DNA of 64,000 nt, from contig NZ_FNSV01000005.1 in NCBI RefSeq assembly GCF_900105905.1, positions 62,001-126,000 of the forward strand, in the 5' to 3' direction. Made by a program: the position numbers and the translations under genes. This DNA is from Rhodococcus koreensis. Lineage in GTDB: Bacteria > Actinomycetota > Actinomycetes > Mycobacteriales > Mycobacteriaceae. This document shows positions 34,562 through 43,529 of the stretch, piece after piece (positions within the stretch are counted from its first letter, which is position 1; the number at the start of each line of letters is the position of its first letter). The notes under the pieces are model-generated. The model ran no database searches, had not been told where the DNA came from, and was given only the letters and a program-made list of their open reading frames with translations.

Positions 34562-35878
34562 ATGACTACCCCGAACCCGGCCCTGCGCGAATCGGCGACG
34601 TTCGACCGCGGCGTCATCTCCGAGATCCAGCGGGCCGCCGAGACCGGCATCTACGACATCCGCGGCTGGGGTGCCAAGCGCAAGCTGCCGCACTTCGACG
34701 ATCTGCTGTTCCTCGGTGCGTCGATGTCGCGGTACCCGCTCGAGGGCTACCGCGAGAAGTGCGACACCGACGTCGTGCTCGGCGACCGCAACGCGAAGTT
34801 CCCGCTGCACCTGGACATCCCGATCACCATCGCCGGCATGAGCTTCGGTGCGCTGTCCGGGCAGGCGAAGGAAGCGCTCGGCCGCGGCGCCAGCGAGGTC
34901 GGCACGTCCACCACCACCGGCGACGGCGGCATGACGCCCGAGGAACGGGGGCAGTCGAAGAACCTCGTCTACCAGTACCTGCCGTCGCGGTACGGGATGA
35001 ACCCGGACGATCTGCGCAAGGCCGACGCCATCGAGATCGTCCTCGGGCAGGGCGCCAAGCCCGGCGGCGGCGGAATGCTGCTGGGGCAGAAGATCACCGA
35101 ACGTGTCGCCGGGATGCGCACCCTCCCGATGGGTGTGGATCAGCGGTCGGCGTGCAGGCACCCCGACTGGACCGGCCCCGACGACCTCGCCATCAAGATC
35201 ATCGAACTCCGCGAGATCACCAACTGGGAGAAGCCGATTTACATCAAGGTCGGGGCCACCCGCACCTACTACGACGTGAAACTCGCCGTGAAGGCCGGCG
35301 CCGACGTCGTCGTGGTCGACGGCATGCAGGGTGGCACTGCCGCCACCCAGGACGTGTTCATCGAGCACGTCGGCATCCCCACCCTGGCCGCGATCCCGCA
35401 GGCGGTCCAGGCGCTGCAGGAACTGGGTGTGCACAGGAAGGTGCACCTCATCGTGTCCGGTGGCATCCGCAGCGGCGCCGACGTCGCGAAGGCGATGGCC
35501 CTCGGGGCGGACGCCGTCGCCATCGGCACCGCAGCCCTGATCGCGCTGGGCGACAACAGCCCCCGCTACGCGAAGCAGTACGAGGAGCTCGGCTCGGCCG
35601 CCGGGTTCTACGACGACTTCCAGGCCGGCAAGGATCCCGCCGGCATCACCACCCAGGACCCGGAACTGTCGAAGAACCTCGACCCCGTCGAGGGCGGACG
35701 GCGGCTCGCGAACTACCTGCGGGTGCTCACCATGGAGGCGCAGACCCTCGCCCGCGCCTGCGGCAAGTCGCACCTGCGCAACCTCGAACCCGAGGACCTC
35801 GTCGCCCTCACCATCGAGGCGTCGGCGATGGCCCGAGTGCCCCTCGCCGGAACCAACTGGATTCCCGGCCGCTATTAA
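34562..35878 (+). CDS. FMN-binding glutamate-synthase-like subunit (GlxD/MgsC type)
   Basis: 438 residues. TIM-barrel FMN domain of glutamate synthase: ITIAGMSFGALSGQAKEALG, GQGAKPGGGGMLLGQKI, VDGMQGGTAATQDVFIEH, and HLIVSGGIRSGADVAKAMAL (phosphate-binding). Cysteines near the end (ARACGKSHLRNLEPEDL) may help hold an iron-sulfur centre. It would carry out the reductive transfer to 2-oxoglutarate giving glutamate or an N-substituted glutamate. The start has AGGAG eight bases upstream, ten bases after the previous stop. It is the last gene of the five-gene operon; a strong inverted repeat follows. Confidence 0.9.
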   Translation: MTTPNPALRESATFDRGVISEIQRAAETGIYDIRGWGAKRKLPHFDDLLFLGASMSRYPLEGYREKCDTDVVLGDRNAKFPLHLDIPITIAGMSFGALSGQAKEALGRGASEVGTSTTTGDGGMTPEERGQSKNLVYQYLPSRYGMNPDDLRKADAIEIVLGQGAKPGGGGMLLGQKITERVAGMRTLPMGVDQRSACRHPDWTGPDDLAIKIIELREITNWEKPIYIKVGATRTYYDVKLAVKAGADVVVVDGMQGGTAATQDVFIEHVGIPTLAAIPQAVQALQELGVHRKVHLIVSGGIRSGADVAKAMALGADAVAIGTAALIALGDNSPRYAKQYEELGSAAGFYDDFQAGKDPAGITTQDPELSKNLDPVEGGRRLANYLRVLTMEAQTLARACGKSHLRNLEPEDLVALTIEASAMARVPLAGTNWIPGRY

Positions 35879-35886
35879 CGCAGCTG

Positions 35887-35932
35887 CCCGTGTGTGGGCA
35901 ATAGGTCGTAATTTTTACTACCCACACACGGG
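35887..35932. promoter_or_regulatory. 12-bp perfect inverted repeat between the operon and the XRE gene
   Basis: CCCGTGTGTGGG (35887-35898) and CCCACACACGGG (35921-35932) enclose 22 AT-rich bases including ATTTTT. They start 9 bases after the FMN-subunit stop and end 18 bases before the regulator ATG. It could be a terminator, an operator for the XRE protein, or both. Confidence 0.55.
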
Positions 35933-35949
35933 TTCGGAACGCGCGAGAG

Positions 35950-36630
35950 ATGGGGCATGCCATGACAGCAGCGCACACGGTCGAGAACATCACCACTCCC
36001 GGCACCGTCCACGACACCGAACCACGCGAAGTCGCGCCGGGTAACACCGACGCTGGGTCGTTGGAAGCCGTCATCGGCGTGCAGGTACGCACCCTGCGGA
36101 TCAACGCCGGCCTGTCGCTGAGCGACATGGCAACCCGAGTCGGCATCTCGAAGGCGATGCTGTCGAAGATCGAGAACGCGCAGACCTCCTGCAGCCTCGC
36201 CACGTTGTCGAGGCTCTCGATGGGCCTCGACGTCCCGGTCAGCACACTGTTTCGCGGAGCAGGAACCCAGCGCGAGTCCGTCTATACCCCCGCAGGCCAT
36301 GGCGCCCACATCGTCGGCCGTGGAACCCGCGCCGGCCACCACTACGAGATGCTCGGAGCACTCCGTGGGCGGCACCGACGACTAGAGGCGGTGCTAGTCA
36401 CTCTCGAACAGGAGTCGACCATCTCGCCGAGGTTCGCGCACCCTGGTACCGAACTGTTGTTCATGCTCGAAGGCGACATGGTCTATACCCACGATAGCTC
36501 GGACTACCGACTCAGCCCTGGCGACTCGCTACTACTCGACGGCGAAGGCCTGCACGGACCGAAAAGCCTCACCGAACTCCCCATCCGATTTCTCGCAGTC
36601 ACTGCGTACCCGGACAACCACGTCGAGTAA
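35950..36630 (+). CDS. XRE-family regulator with C-terminal cupin domain
   Basis: 226 residues. The helix-turn-helix at about 37-90 (RINAGLSLSDMATRVGISKA, MLSKIENAQTSCSLATL) is followed by a cupin barrel from about 150 (RFAHPGTELLFMLEGDMVYT, LSPGDSLLLDGEGLHGP). Such one-component regulators bind small carboxylates or amines in the cupin and control adjacent catabolic genes. Its location directly after the amine/glutamate operon and before the amidohydrolase suggests it regulates one or both. An ATG four codons downstream (35962) is the alternative start. Confidence 0.88.
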   Translation: MGHAMTAAHTVENITTPGTVHDTEPREVAPGNTDAGSLEAVIGVQVRTLRINAGLSLSDMATRVGISKAMLSKIENAQTSCSLATLSRLSMGLDVPVSTLFRGAGTQRESVYTPAGHGAHIVGRGTRAGHHYEMLGALRGRHRRLEAVLVTLEQESTISPRFAHPGTELLFMLEGDMVYTHDSSDYRLSPGDSLLLDGEGLHGPKSLTELPIRFLAVTAYPDNHVE

Positions 36631-36639
36631 GGCCGAGCA

Positions 36640-36939
36640 GTGAGACACGAAAGACCAGTCGTACTACCGGCACCGGTTGCATCCGAATGGGACTGGCAGT
36701 TGCGCGCCGACTGCCGAACACACGACGTGAGCATATTCTTCGATCGCGAGGACGACGCGGCACAGTCCGCGAAGGCGAGAGCCGTGTGCGCACAGTGTCC
36801 TGTGCTCGAGCAATGCCGCGAATACGCGATCGATGCAGGCGAACCGCACGGAATTTGGGGCGGACTGTCCGCCCGAGAACGCAACCGGCAACGATGGCTC
36901 AGGCCACGCCCCCTGCACGACCACCGCAGTACCAGCTGA
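36640..36939 (+). CDS. WhiB-family iron-sulfur transcription factor
   Basis: 99 residues. Four cysteines in the WhiB pattern are visible: the first in RADCRT, then AVCAQCPVLEQC. They are followed by the G[I/V]WGG turn (HGIWGGLSARERN) and a basic tail. WhiB proteins hold a 4Fe-4S cluster, sense redox or nitric oxide and usually act with the primary sigma factor. The GTG start is nine bases after the XRE stop, so the two regulators are probably co-transcribed. A WhiB gene within a nitrogen-catabolic cluster is uncommon. Confidence 0.9.
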   Translation: MRHERPVVLPAPVASEWDWQLRADCRTHDVSIFFDREDDAAQSAKARAVCAQCPVLEQCREYAIDAGEPHGIWGGLSARERNRQRWLRPRPLHDHRSTS

Positions 36940-36975
36940 ACTTTCCTTGATCCACCCGAGAGGACGCGCACGTTC

Positions 36976-38202
36976 ATGACTTCCTTCGACTCCCTCTGGA
37001 ACTCCATTCTCGATGTCGGCCAGCACCACAGCACGCGTGGCTATCGCCGATTCGCCTGGGGCTACGCCGATCTGATGCTGCGCGAGTGGTTCCGCGGCGA
37101 GGCGCAGAAGCGAAGCATGGACGTCGAGGAGGACCGCAACGGCAACCTGTGGGCGTGGTGGATGCCCGCGGGTTGGGTAGGCGAACCAACCGGCGCATTC
37201 GTCACCGGGTCACACCTCGACTCGGTCCCCGACGGTGGCGCCTTTGACGGCCCGCTCGGAGTCGTATCGGCCTTCGCCGCCATCGACATTCTTCGCGACC
37301 GGGGCGTGGAGCCCGCGATACCCATCGCCGTGACCGCATTCTCTGACGAGGAAGGCGCCCGATTCGGAGTCGCGTGTGTGGGGAGCCAGTTGACGACCGG
37401 TGCCCTCGCCCCGGAACGTGCACTCGCTCTGCGAGACACCGACGGCATCACCCTGTCCGAAGCAATGACGAAGGCAGGACGAGCACCCGAACACATCGGC
37501 GCCGACCCGACACTGGTGATCCGCGTCGGCGTCTACGTCGAACTGCACGTCGAACAGGGACGCGCTCTCGACCTCGTCGACAAACCGGTCGCTGTCGCGT
37601 CGTCGATCTGGCCACACGGCCGATGGGAGTTCAAATTCACAGGCGAGGCGAACCACGCAGGGGCAACCCGACTCGTGGATCGACGCGATCCGATGCTTGC
37701 CTTCGCATCCTCGGTGCACAGTGCCCGCGCTGCAGCGACCATCCACGAAGCCGTCGCCACCTTCGGAAAGCTACAGGTCCTGCCCAACGGCGCAAACGCA
37801 ATCCCGTCGGAAATCAAAGCGTGGCTCGACGCACGGGCTGCAGACGAGGAAACGCTTGCCTCCCTGGTGGCGCAAATCGAGACCGAGGCACGCAGCCATG
37901 CTGCCTCGGATGGAATCGACCTTGCAGTCTTTGCGGAGTCCATCACCCCGATCGTAGAGTTTCCATCGGAGCCTCGGGAAAAGCTGGCTCGGGCACTCGC
38001 ACATCTGGGAGAGGTTCCGGTCCTACCGACCGCTGCGGGCCACGACGCTGGGATTCTGTCGGCCAAGGTCCCGACCGCAATGCTCTTCGTACGCAACCCC
38101 ACCGGGGTGTCGCATTCCCCCGACGAGCATGCAGACCAGTCGGACTGCAACATAGGCGCGCAAGCACTGGCGGATGTAATGGCTGCTTGGACAGCTGAAT
38201 GA
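36976..38202 (+). CDS. M20-family amidohydrolase (allantoate / N-carbamoyl-L-amino-acid type)
   Basis: 408 residues. The metal-binding landmarks of this group are all present: GSHLDSVPDGGAFDGPLGVV (His-Asp), AFSDEEGARFGVACVGSQL (Glu-Glu), YVELHVEQGRALD (His) and AAGHDAGILSAKVPT (His). They hydrolyse ureido or carbamoyl amides such as allantoate or N-carbamoyl amino acids, with two metal ions. GAGAGG lies upstream of the ATG. It follows the WhiB gene by 36 bases and may be the last gene of the regulator transcript. Substrate undetermined; release of ammonium would fit the nitrogen theme. Confidence 0.88.
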   Translation: MTSFDSLWNSILDVGQHHSTRGYRRFAWGYADLMLREWFRGEAQKRSMDVEEDRNGNLWAWWMPAGWVGEPTGAFVTGSHLDSVPDGGAFDGPLGVVSAFAAIDILRDRGVEPAIPIAVTAFSDEEGARFGVACVGSQLTTGALAPERALALRDTDGITLSEAMTKAGRAPEHIGADPTLVIRVGVYVELHVEQGRALDLVDKPVAVASSIWPHGRWEFKFTGEANHAGATRLVDRRDPMLAFASSVHSARAAATIHEAVATFGKLQVLPNGANAIPSEIKAWLDARAADEETLASLVAQIETEARSHAASDGIDLAVFAESITPIVEFPSEPREKLARALAHLGEVPVLPTAAGHDAGILSAKVPTAMLFVRNPTGVSHSPDEHADQSDCNIGAQALADVMAAWTAE

Positions 38203-38369
38203 AGACCAGACGGTCGATTCGACATCGGAACAAGTGTGATGGCGACGACCACGCGGGAATCACCAGGCCCAGTGTCGACTGGCCGGGAACTCGGCATCTC
38301 GGTACTATAGGGGTTCATAAGTAGCGTCGGAGTGCCTTGCGCTCCTGAGCGTTACACAGAAGGGGCAGT

Positions 38370-38690
38370 TCATGCACCATCGCGCCCCGTTTCAGTAGAC
38401 CCACGAGACACCCTGCTCAACCGTTTGTTGACCGTAGCGGAGTGCATTCTCAAAAAGCGAATGTTGGATGAGGCCACCGTGTCCGGTTCCGGAGACACGG
38501 CCCCGGGCGCGGCGGCTTCGTCCCGCTCGATCCAGTTCCACAGCAGCGTCGGCGCGATGCCGAGCAGCTCGCCGACGTGGCGGCGGGCGGCGACCTTCGA
38601 GCCGCCGCGCTCGTCGAGCCGGTCCCGATGCATCCGAACGGCTCGTTCCTGGGCCTAGGTGTCGTATTTCTTCGGTGCAGGCACGACCAA
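38370..38690 (-). pseudogene. IS3-type OrfA (transposase helix-turn-helix) remnant
   Basis: The phrase PAPKKYDT, a stop codon TAG, then AQERAVRMHRDRLDERGG, KVAARRHVGELLGIAPTLLW and NWIERDE read as the start of an IS3-family OrfA. A stop interrupts it near 38655. After about 60 residues the sequence no longer resembles the family. No OrfB is present, so this is a dead fragment. Confidence 0.6.
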
Positions 38691-38923
38691 CATTGTCCTT
38701 GTTAGATCAACAGCCTCTACTCGATCCAGGACCGTTTCCGCGACACCGCCACGGAAGGGCGCGCGGCGCCCCGTCGGCAACAGTTCGTCGCACAGTCCAC
38801 GGTCAACGTCGACTTCGCGCGCCGTTCAATCGACATCCGTTCGGCAGGAACCCAGCTGAGCGCGACCCACATCGGCGGCACAGAATGCCGCGCACCCGGC
38901 CACAGGGAACCTCCCTGAATCCA

Positions 38924-39460
38924 CTACTGGGCCGGGGACGCGGGTGCCTTGTGCATCATCACCGCCGCGACCGCCCGGGCCAGATCCGGATCGGCCACCC
39001 CGCCGGTGCGGGCGACGAATGTGGTGCGAGTGGTGGCCACCGGATCATCATGCTGGCCGGTGATCAGGTTCCTGGTCGCAATGATGGCGGTGCCGCCCAT
39101 CTGCCGGAACGACTCCAGACAGATATCGCAGTCCAGCCGGTCCCCGACCCGCACCGGCCGATGCAGAACCAGCTGCTGAACGGTGTGCATCATCTGGCTC
39201 AGGTCGTAACCGACCAGCACCCGCACGAACAGCTCCTCGACCGCGAGCGATCCGAGGATGCTGACGAACGTGACCGGTGCGATCAGCCCGTGGTATCCCA
39301 GCTCGTGGGCGGCGTCTTCGCGGAAGTGGGCGGGATGCGAATCCTGCACGGCCCGGGCATATTCGCGGATCTTCTCCCGCCCGGCCTCGTAGCCGGTGAC
39401 CCGGTGATGGCGGCCGATCAGGCCCGCCATCACCGCCGCGACCTCGGTTGGGCTGGTCAC
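38924..39460 (-). CDS. MaoC/HadA-type dehydratase N-terminal-domain protein
   Basis: 178 residues from GTG 39460 (frame open to 39580; ATG at 39430 also possible). The hot-dog-fold FAS1-like dehydratase domain begins MAGLIGRHHRVTGYEAGREK and shows DSHPAHFREDAAHELGYHGL and IAPVTFVSILGSLAVEELFV. Members act as (3R)-hydroxyacyl-thioester dehydratase subunits or bind acyl-CoA, usually paired with a second hot-dog protein carrying the catalytic His. No partner is present here. A TetR gene lies 172 bases upstream on the same strand. Confidence 0.75.
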   Translation of the reverse strand: MTSPTEVAAVMAGLIGRHHRVTGYEAGREKIREYARAVQDSHPAHFREDAAHELGYHGLIAPVTFVSILGSLAVEELFVRVLVGYDLSQMMHTVQQLVLHRPVRVGDRLDCDICLESFRQMGGTAIIATRNLITGQHDDPVATTRTTFVARTGGVADPDLARAVAAVMMHKAPASPAQ

Positions 39461-39632
39461 GGTCTCTCGCACCTCGGGTCTCGCTCCCCGGACTTGCGCA
39501 GCGACGCCGAAAGGTACTGCCTCGTTTTGCGTCGCGCAATACAACCTGGGCGTGTCGCCGGGAGGGGGCTCCGCCCGCAACCCCCCACCCGGTCGCCGTA
39601 ACAGGGACTTCGGTGCGTCCCCCGGCTCGGGG

Positions 39633-40283
39633 CTACCATGAGCCCTCCCCTTCGAGTGCCTTGGCGGCGATGATCTGGACCAGGTCGTCGAGTGCGGTGC
39701 GGGCGGCGTCGCTGTCCCGGTCGACGAGCCAGCGCAGCACCGCCCCGTCGAGCACCGCCAGCGCGAAGCGCGCTACCTGATCGACCGGAGTGCGCCAGGT
39801 GACACCGGCCCGGTGTGCACACAGGTTCAAGAACGCGACCGCCTCGGTGTCCATGGTGCGGTACTGGCGGGCCGCGGTCGCCCCCGCCGAGTCGTTGCCG
39901 GCGCCGCGTTGCCGCAGGGATTGCGCGGTGATCTCGTAGGTCAGCAACTGTTGATCGGGGGTGGCCTCGATGATCGGCCACAGGCCGCGGATTCCGGCGC
40001 ACAGGAGTTCCCGCAGTCCCGGGACACCGCGCTTTTTCAGGGGTCCGACGAGTTGGCTGAACGCCATCCGCATCGCCTCACTGACCTCGAGGATCAGACT
40101 CTTCCCCATCTCGGTGAGCAACTCCTCCTTGTCCTCGAAGTGGTAGTGCACCACCCCGAGCGACACCCCGGCCGCTTCGGCCACCCCGCGGATGGTCAGT
40201 GCGGCCACACCGTGTTGCGCGGTGATCTCCCGCGCCGCGTCGATGAGCTGTCCACGGCGCACATCAGCGGGAAGCCTCGGCAT
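39633..40283 (-). CDS. TetR-family transcriptional regulator
   Basis: 216 residues. N-terminal helix-turn-helix at about 10-55 (RRGQLIDAAREITAQHGVAA, IRGVAEAAGVSLGVVHYHFE). The ligand-binding helices follow, with an RPVDQVARFAL-like C-terminal stretch seen in BetI-type members. It probably regulates itself and the dehydratase just downstream on the same strand. The ligand is unknown. No strong ribosome-binding site was identified upstream of the ATG. Confidence 0.88.
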   Translation of the reverse strand: MPRLPADVRRGQLIDAAREITAQHGVAALTIRGVAEAAGVSLGVVHYHFEDKEELLTEMGKSLILEVSEAMRMAFSQLVGPLKKRGVPGLRELLCAGIRGLWPIIEATPDQQLLTYEITAQSLRQRGAGNDSAGATAARQYRTMDTEAVAFLNLCAHRAGVTWRTPVDQVARFALAVLDGAVLRWLVDRDSDAARTALDDLVQIIAAKALEGEGSW

Positions 40284-40859
40284 CCCCGGATCGTATGCGC
40301 CCGATCTCCATCAGGTGACGAACCAAGCACCGTGCGTCCCCGGTGTCGCGCTGCGGCTCGCCGAGATCGACTTCCGGAGCGACCGCACCCCGCACTGCCG
40401 AGACACGGGCCAGGGGCCGCGGACCCGTCGATCGTGGTGAGGGCGAAGGATGCGGCCGCCGCACAGACACCGCGCACATAGACTCACCCGGGGCACAGCC
40501 TGGTGGATCGGCTGGCGTCCCGGTTTCCGCCACCGTTGACTATGCGAGCAATGTGAAGGGACGTGATCGAAATCGACGGCGTCGGGTCACGCAGTTCCCG
40601 ACCCGGTTGGGGTCTCCTGCGCACACCGGGGTCTCGGCGACAACGATTGCGCAGGCACGATCTCGCGGTTCGGAATCGGGAAAGGAGAACCCCTCCTCGA
40701 CACCGATCGGGTTGCGACTGGGCCAGTACTCCGTCTGAACTCTCCGCGAAAGGGCGAGACGCCCCCACCTCTGGCCAGGAAGCGTCCAGCGATTGCGAGG
40801 CCACGACCATCTCGCCGTACCACCGCTGACATGCAGAAAGTGGCCCAGACGACCCCGAT
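40284..40859. other. gap without recognisable gene
   Basis: About 575 bases between the TetR start and the end of the secreted protein gene. Several frames are open but none shows a family, a ribosome-binding site or consistent codon choice. No repeat or stem-loop was noticed. Confidence 0.45.
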
Positions 40860-41348
40860 TCATCCGATGGGAAGGCAAATCGAGCCCAGATTCAGTCCCG
40901 TCGCGACGGTGACGGTCAGCGCTCCGGACGTGGAGGCCCTGAAATCGTCCGCACCAACCCTTGCTCCGCTAAAAGTTGCCACCACCACATGCGCACCCGT
41001 CGTGCTGAAGGTGTGCTGGACACTGGCGGTTCCGTTCGTCACCGCCGCAGCGGTGCCGAGCGTGGCATTGCCCTCCTTGAAAAGGACCGTCCCACCGGTG
41101 AAAGCGGGTGACACCTGTGCGGTCAAGGTGACTGGACACGTTGTCGCAGCCATACCCTGGATCGAGACCATCGTGGTGGTGTCGATGGTCGCAGCGGCGG
41201 CCGGTGGAGCCACCAGGATCATTGCCGCGGCGGTGACTCCCAGGGTCGACATTCCGGCCCTCAGCCGACGCGCAGGCCTCCGTCGACGAGGTACGCCAAG
41301 GTTTGCAGACTCCCGACCTGACAGGTGGGACGCCACTGATGTAATCAT
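40860..41348 (-). CDS. secreted Ig-like repeat protein
   Basis: 162 residues from the ATG at 41348, supported by GAAGGAG. An arginine-rich start is followed by a hydrophobic core (MSTLGVTAAAMILVAPPAAA) with a likely signal-peptidase site after the AAAA. The remaining 95 residues form one bacterial Ig-like domain (CPVTLTAQVSPAFTGGTVLF, NGTASVQHTFSTTGAHVVVA). It is probably exported to the cell surface or medium. Function unknown; such domains bind or space other surface proteins. It lies immediately downstream of the decayed TetR gene on the same strand. Confidence 0.7.
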   Translation of the reverse strand: MITSVASHLSGRESANLGVPRRRRPARRLRAGMSTLGVTAAAMILVAPPAAAATIDTTTMVSIQGMAATTCPVTLTAQVSPAFTGGTVLFKEGNATLGTAAAVTNGTASVQHTFSTTGAHVVVATFSGARVGADDFRASTSGALTVTVATGLNLGSICLPIG

Positions 41349-41399
41349 GACCGCACTCCTTCGATTCGCGCTGTGGGGAACGCGAAGCGGACGACCACG

Positions 41400-41867
41400 C
41401 ATCAGATGTTTCGCGGCCGCCCGGGCTGCTGAATTTAAAACCTTCGGGAAGCACAGCGCCCCTGATCATCGCGATGCGCAGAGCATCGGCGTTCACGGCG
41501 CTCCAAGTGGGGTGTCGATGCATGTGCTCCATCTGCATTTCGGCGAGCGCAATGAGGCGGTCGTCCGCAGGCATCGACTGCGGCGCGCTCCGCTCTGCCT
41601 CCAGTGTCTGAGCCCGCACATACCGCAATAAGACCTCCTCGGCGCATAGATTGACCCGACCGAGAACTCGCATCGTGCCGCGAGATCCTTCAGTCCGGTC
41701 TCGTGATAGCCATACTCGGCGAAGAGTTCCTCCGCGGTGTCCAAGATCTGCTCGCGGGAGAGGGCGATGCGCTGTTGTTTCCTCAGCTCGCGGGGGCTGA
41801 GTCCCGTCGCCCCGCCGTCGTCGTCGGCATTCGAGTGCAGCACACTCGTCCGATTGCCGGTCACCAT
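41400..41867 (-). pseudogene. TetR-family regulator with deletion and frameshift
   Basis: The helix-turn-helix is readable: ALSREQILDTAEELFAEYGY, then GLKDLAARCEFSVGSIY. Directly after SVGSIY the frame and about ten residues are lost; the protein resumes as EEVLLRYVRAQTLEAERSAP and continues PTWSAVNADALRIAMIRGAV in another frame. The deletion removes the end of the DNA-binding domain, so it is nonfunctional. It abuts the IS630-type element at 41897. Confidence 0.75.
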
Positions 41868-41910
41868 GCCTCCGTACGCCGTGGGTCCGCCGGGCGCTTA
41901 GTGGTCTGAT

Positions 41911-42261
41911 TCATAAGTTCGTCGGGGGATGTTGCCAGGCGGTCGGGTCGCCGAGGTACAGGCCACAGGCGCAGTCGAGTGCGTCCTCGACACTGCCGAC
42001 GAAGTTTCCGTTGGGCAGGACCGAGTCCTGGTACTTGCCGCTGCTGCCGAGGTAGATCGCGAATCCCCACACGCTGGCGGATCCGCCGTACCGCAGTCGC
42101 ATCAGCGGGATCACTGTCCCGTCGGTCAGCACGCCGTCGACGTAGGCGAAGTTGCTGCGGAATCGGGTGTTGATCGTGGACAGTTGCGGCCACCTGGTCC
42201 GGGCCCGATCCAGCAATTTCCAGCGCAGTGAGCTTTTCGTCGATTCCGGTGGCGTCGGCAT
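41911..42261 (-). CDS. passenger protein of the IS630-type element, unknown function
   Basis: 116 residues. A basic start (SSLRWKLLDRARTRWPQLST) precedes a conserved-looking core (FRSNFAYVDGVLTDGTVIPL, YGGSASVWGFAIYLGSSGKY, EDALDCACGLYLGDPTAWQ). I recall similar proteins in actinobacteria but no assigned function. It lies inside the element, its last codons being the left inverted repeat, and is divergent from the transposase. A broken copy of its first part occurs at 50887-51035. A role in regulating transposition is possible but unproven. Confidence 0.6.
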   Translation of the reverse strand: MPTPPESTKSSLRWKLLDRARTRWPQLSTINTRFRSNFAYVDGVLTDGTVIPLMRLRYGGSASVWGFAIYLGSSGKYQDSVLPNGNFVGSVEDALDCACGLYLGDPTAWQHPPTNL

Positions 42262-42389
42262 GTGTGTGATGGTGCCCGATCGGCGTGACTTTCGTGCTGG
42301 CCGGCGTGTCGTTGCCTCGGGGATTGCTGTGGCCGGTGTGGTGTATGTGCCGTGAGTGATCTAAGTCGTTTTCCGGCGGATGGTGCATC

Positions 42390-43529
42390 ATGGTGATGGC
42401 GAGCCCGTACCGGGTGGTGTTGACGAGCACCGACCGCGAGGTGCTCGATGGTTGGGTGCGGGCCGGGAGCACACCGCAGAGGACGGTGCTGCGGGCGTTG
42501 ATCGTGCTGATGGCCGCCGACGGCAACTCGAACGCTCACATCGCGGCCGAACTCGGTGTCTGTGTGGACACGGCCCGCAAGTGGCGGGCCCGGTTCTATC
42601 ACCGAGGGATCGAAGGACTCACCGACGCGCCCCGTTCGGGACGCCCGCCGAGGTATTCACCGTCGCAGGTCACCGCAGTGAAGGCATGGGCCTGTCAACT
42701 TCCCACCGAGCATGAGCTGCCCCTGTCGCGGTGGAGCGCCCCGGAGTTGGCCCGGCAGTTGTTGATCGACGGCATCAGCGCCTCGGTCTCGACGGTCCGA
42801 CGCTGGCTCGCGCAGGACGTCCTCAAACCCTGGCGGTACCAGTCGTGGATCTTTGTCCGGGACCAGCAGTTCGAGACCAAGGCGGCCGTCGTCCTCGATC
42901 TCTATGCCCGCAGGTACGACGGCGTCGAGCTGGGGGCGGACGAGTACGTGATCTCCGCGGACGAGAAGCCGTCCATCCAGGCCCGCCGGCGCTGCCATCC
43001 CACGCAGCCGGCCGGCCCAGGCCGGCCGATGCGCGTCAATCACGACTACCGCCGCGGTGGGGCACTGGCATATCTGGCGGCCTACGACGTCCACCACGCG
43101 CGGGTGTTCGGCCGATGTGAAACCACAACCGGCATCGCCCCGTTCACCGCCCTCGTCGACCAGGTCATGAGCCAGGAGCCATACGCCTCTGCGGAGCGGG
43201 TGTTCTGGGTTGTCGACAACGGGTCTTCGCATCGTGGGCGGGCCGCGATCGATCGGTTGGCCGCGAGGTATCCGAACGCGGTGATGGTCCATACCCCGAA
43301 GCACGCCTCCTGGCTGAACCAGGTGGAGATCTACTTCTCGATCATTCAACGCAAGGTCCTCTCGCCCAACGATTTCGAAGACCTCGATGATGTCGAACGG
43401 CGCCTGCTCGACTTCGAGGACCGGTACAACGCCACCGCTGTGCCGTTCAAGTGGCGCTACACCACCGCGGACCTGCACCGGCACCTCGAACGACTCGACC
43501 ACCACGACCGAACCCGACAAGCGGCATGA
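42390..43529 (+). CDS. IS630-family DDE transposase
   Basis: 379 residues. N-terminal winged/helix-turn-helix region: VLRALIVLMAADGNSNAHIA, ELGVCVDTARKWRARF, RSGRPPRYSP (the GRP linker). Catalytic triad regions: YVISADEKPSIQARRR, RVFWVVDNGSSHRGRAAIDR and KHASWLNQVEIYFSIIQRKV, holding two aspartates and the glutamate. The protein cuts at the inverted repeats and joins them to TA. Full length. An ATG two codons downstream is an equal alternative start. Confidence 0.92.
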   Translation: MVMASPYRVVLTSTDREVLDGWVRAGSTPQRTVLRALIVLMAADGNSNAHIAAELGVCVDTARKWRARFYHRGIEGLTDAPRSGRPPRYSPSQVTAVKAWACQLPTEHELPLSRWSAPELARQLLIDGISASVSTVRRWLAQDVLKPWRYQSWIFVRDQQFETKAAVVLDLYARRYDGVELGADEYVISADEKPSIQARRRCHPTQPAGPGRPMRVNHDYRRGGALAYLAAYDVHHARVFGRCETTTGIAPFTALVDQVMSQEPYASAERVFWVVDNGSSHRGRAAIDRLAARYPNAVMVHTPKHASWLNQVEIYFSIIQRKVLSPNDFEDLDDVERRLLDFEDRYNATAVPFKWRYTTADLHRHLERLDHHDRTRQAA

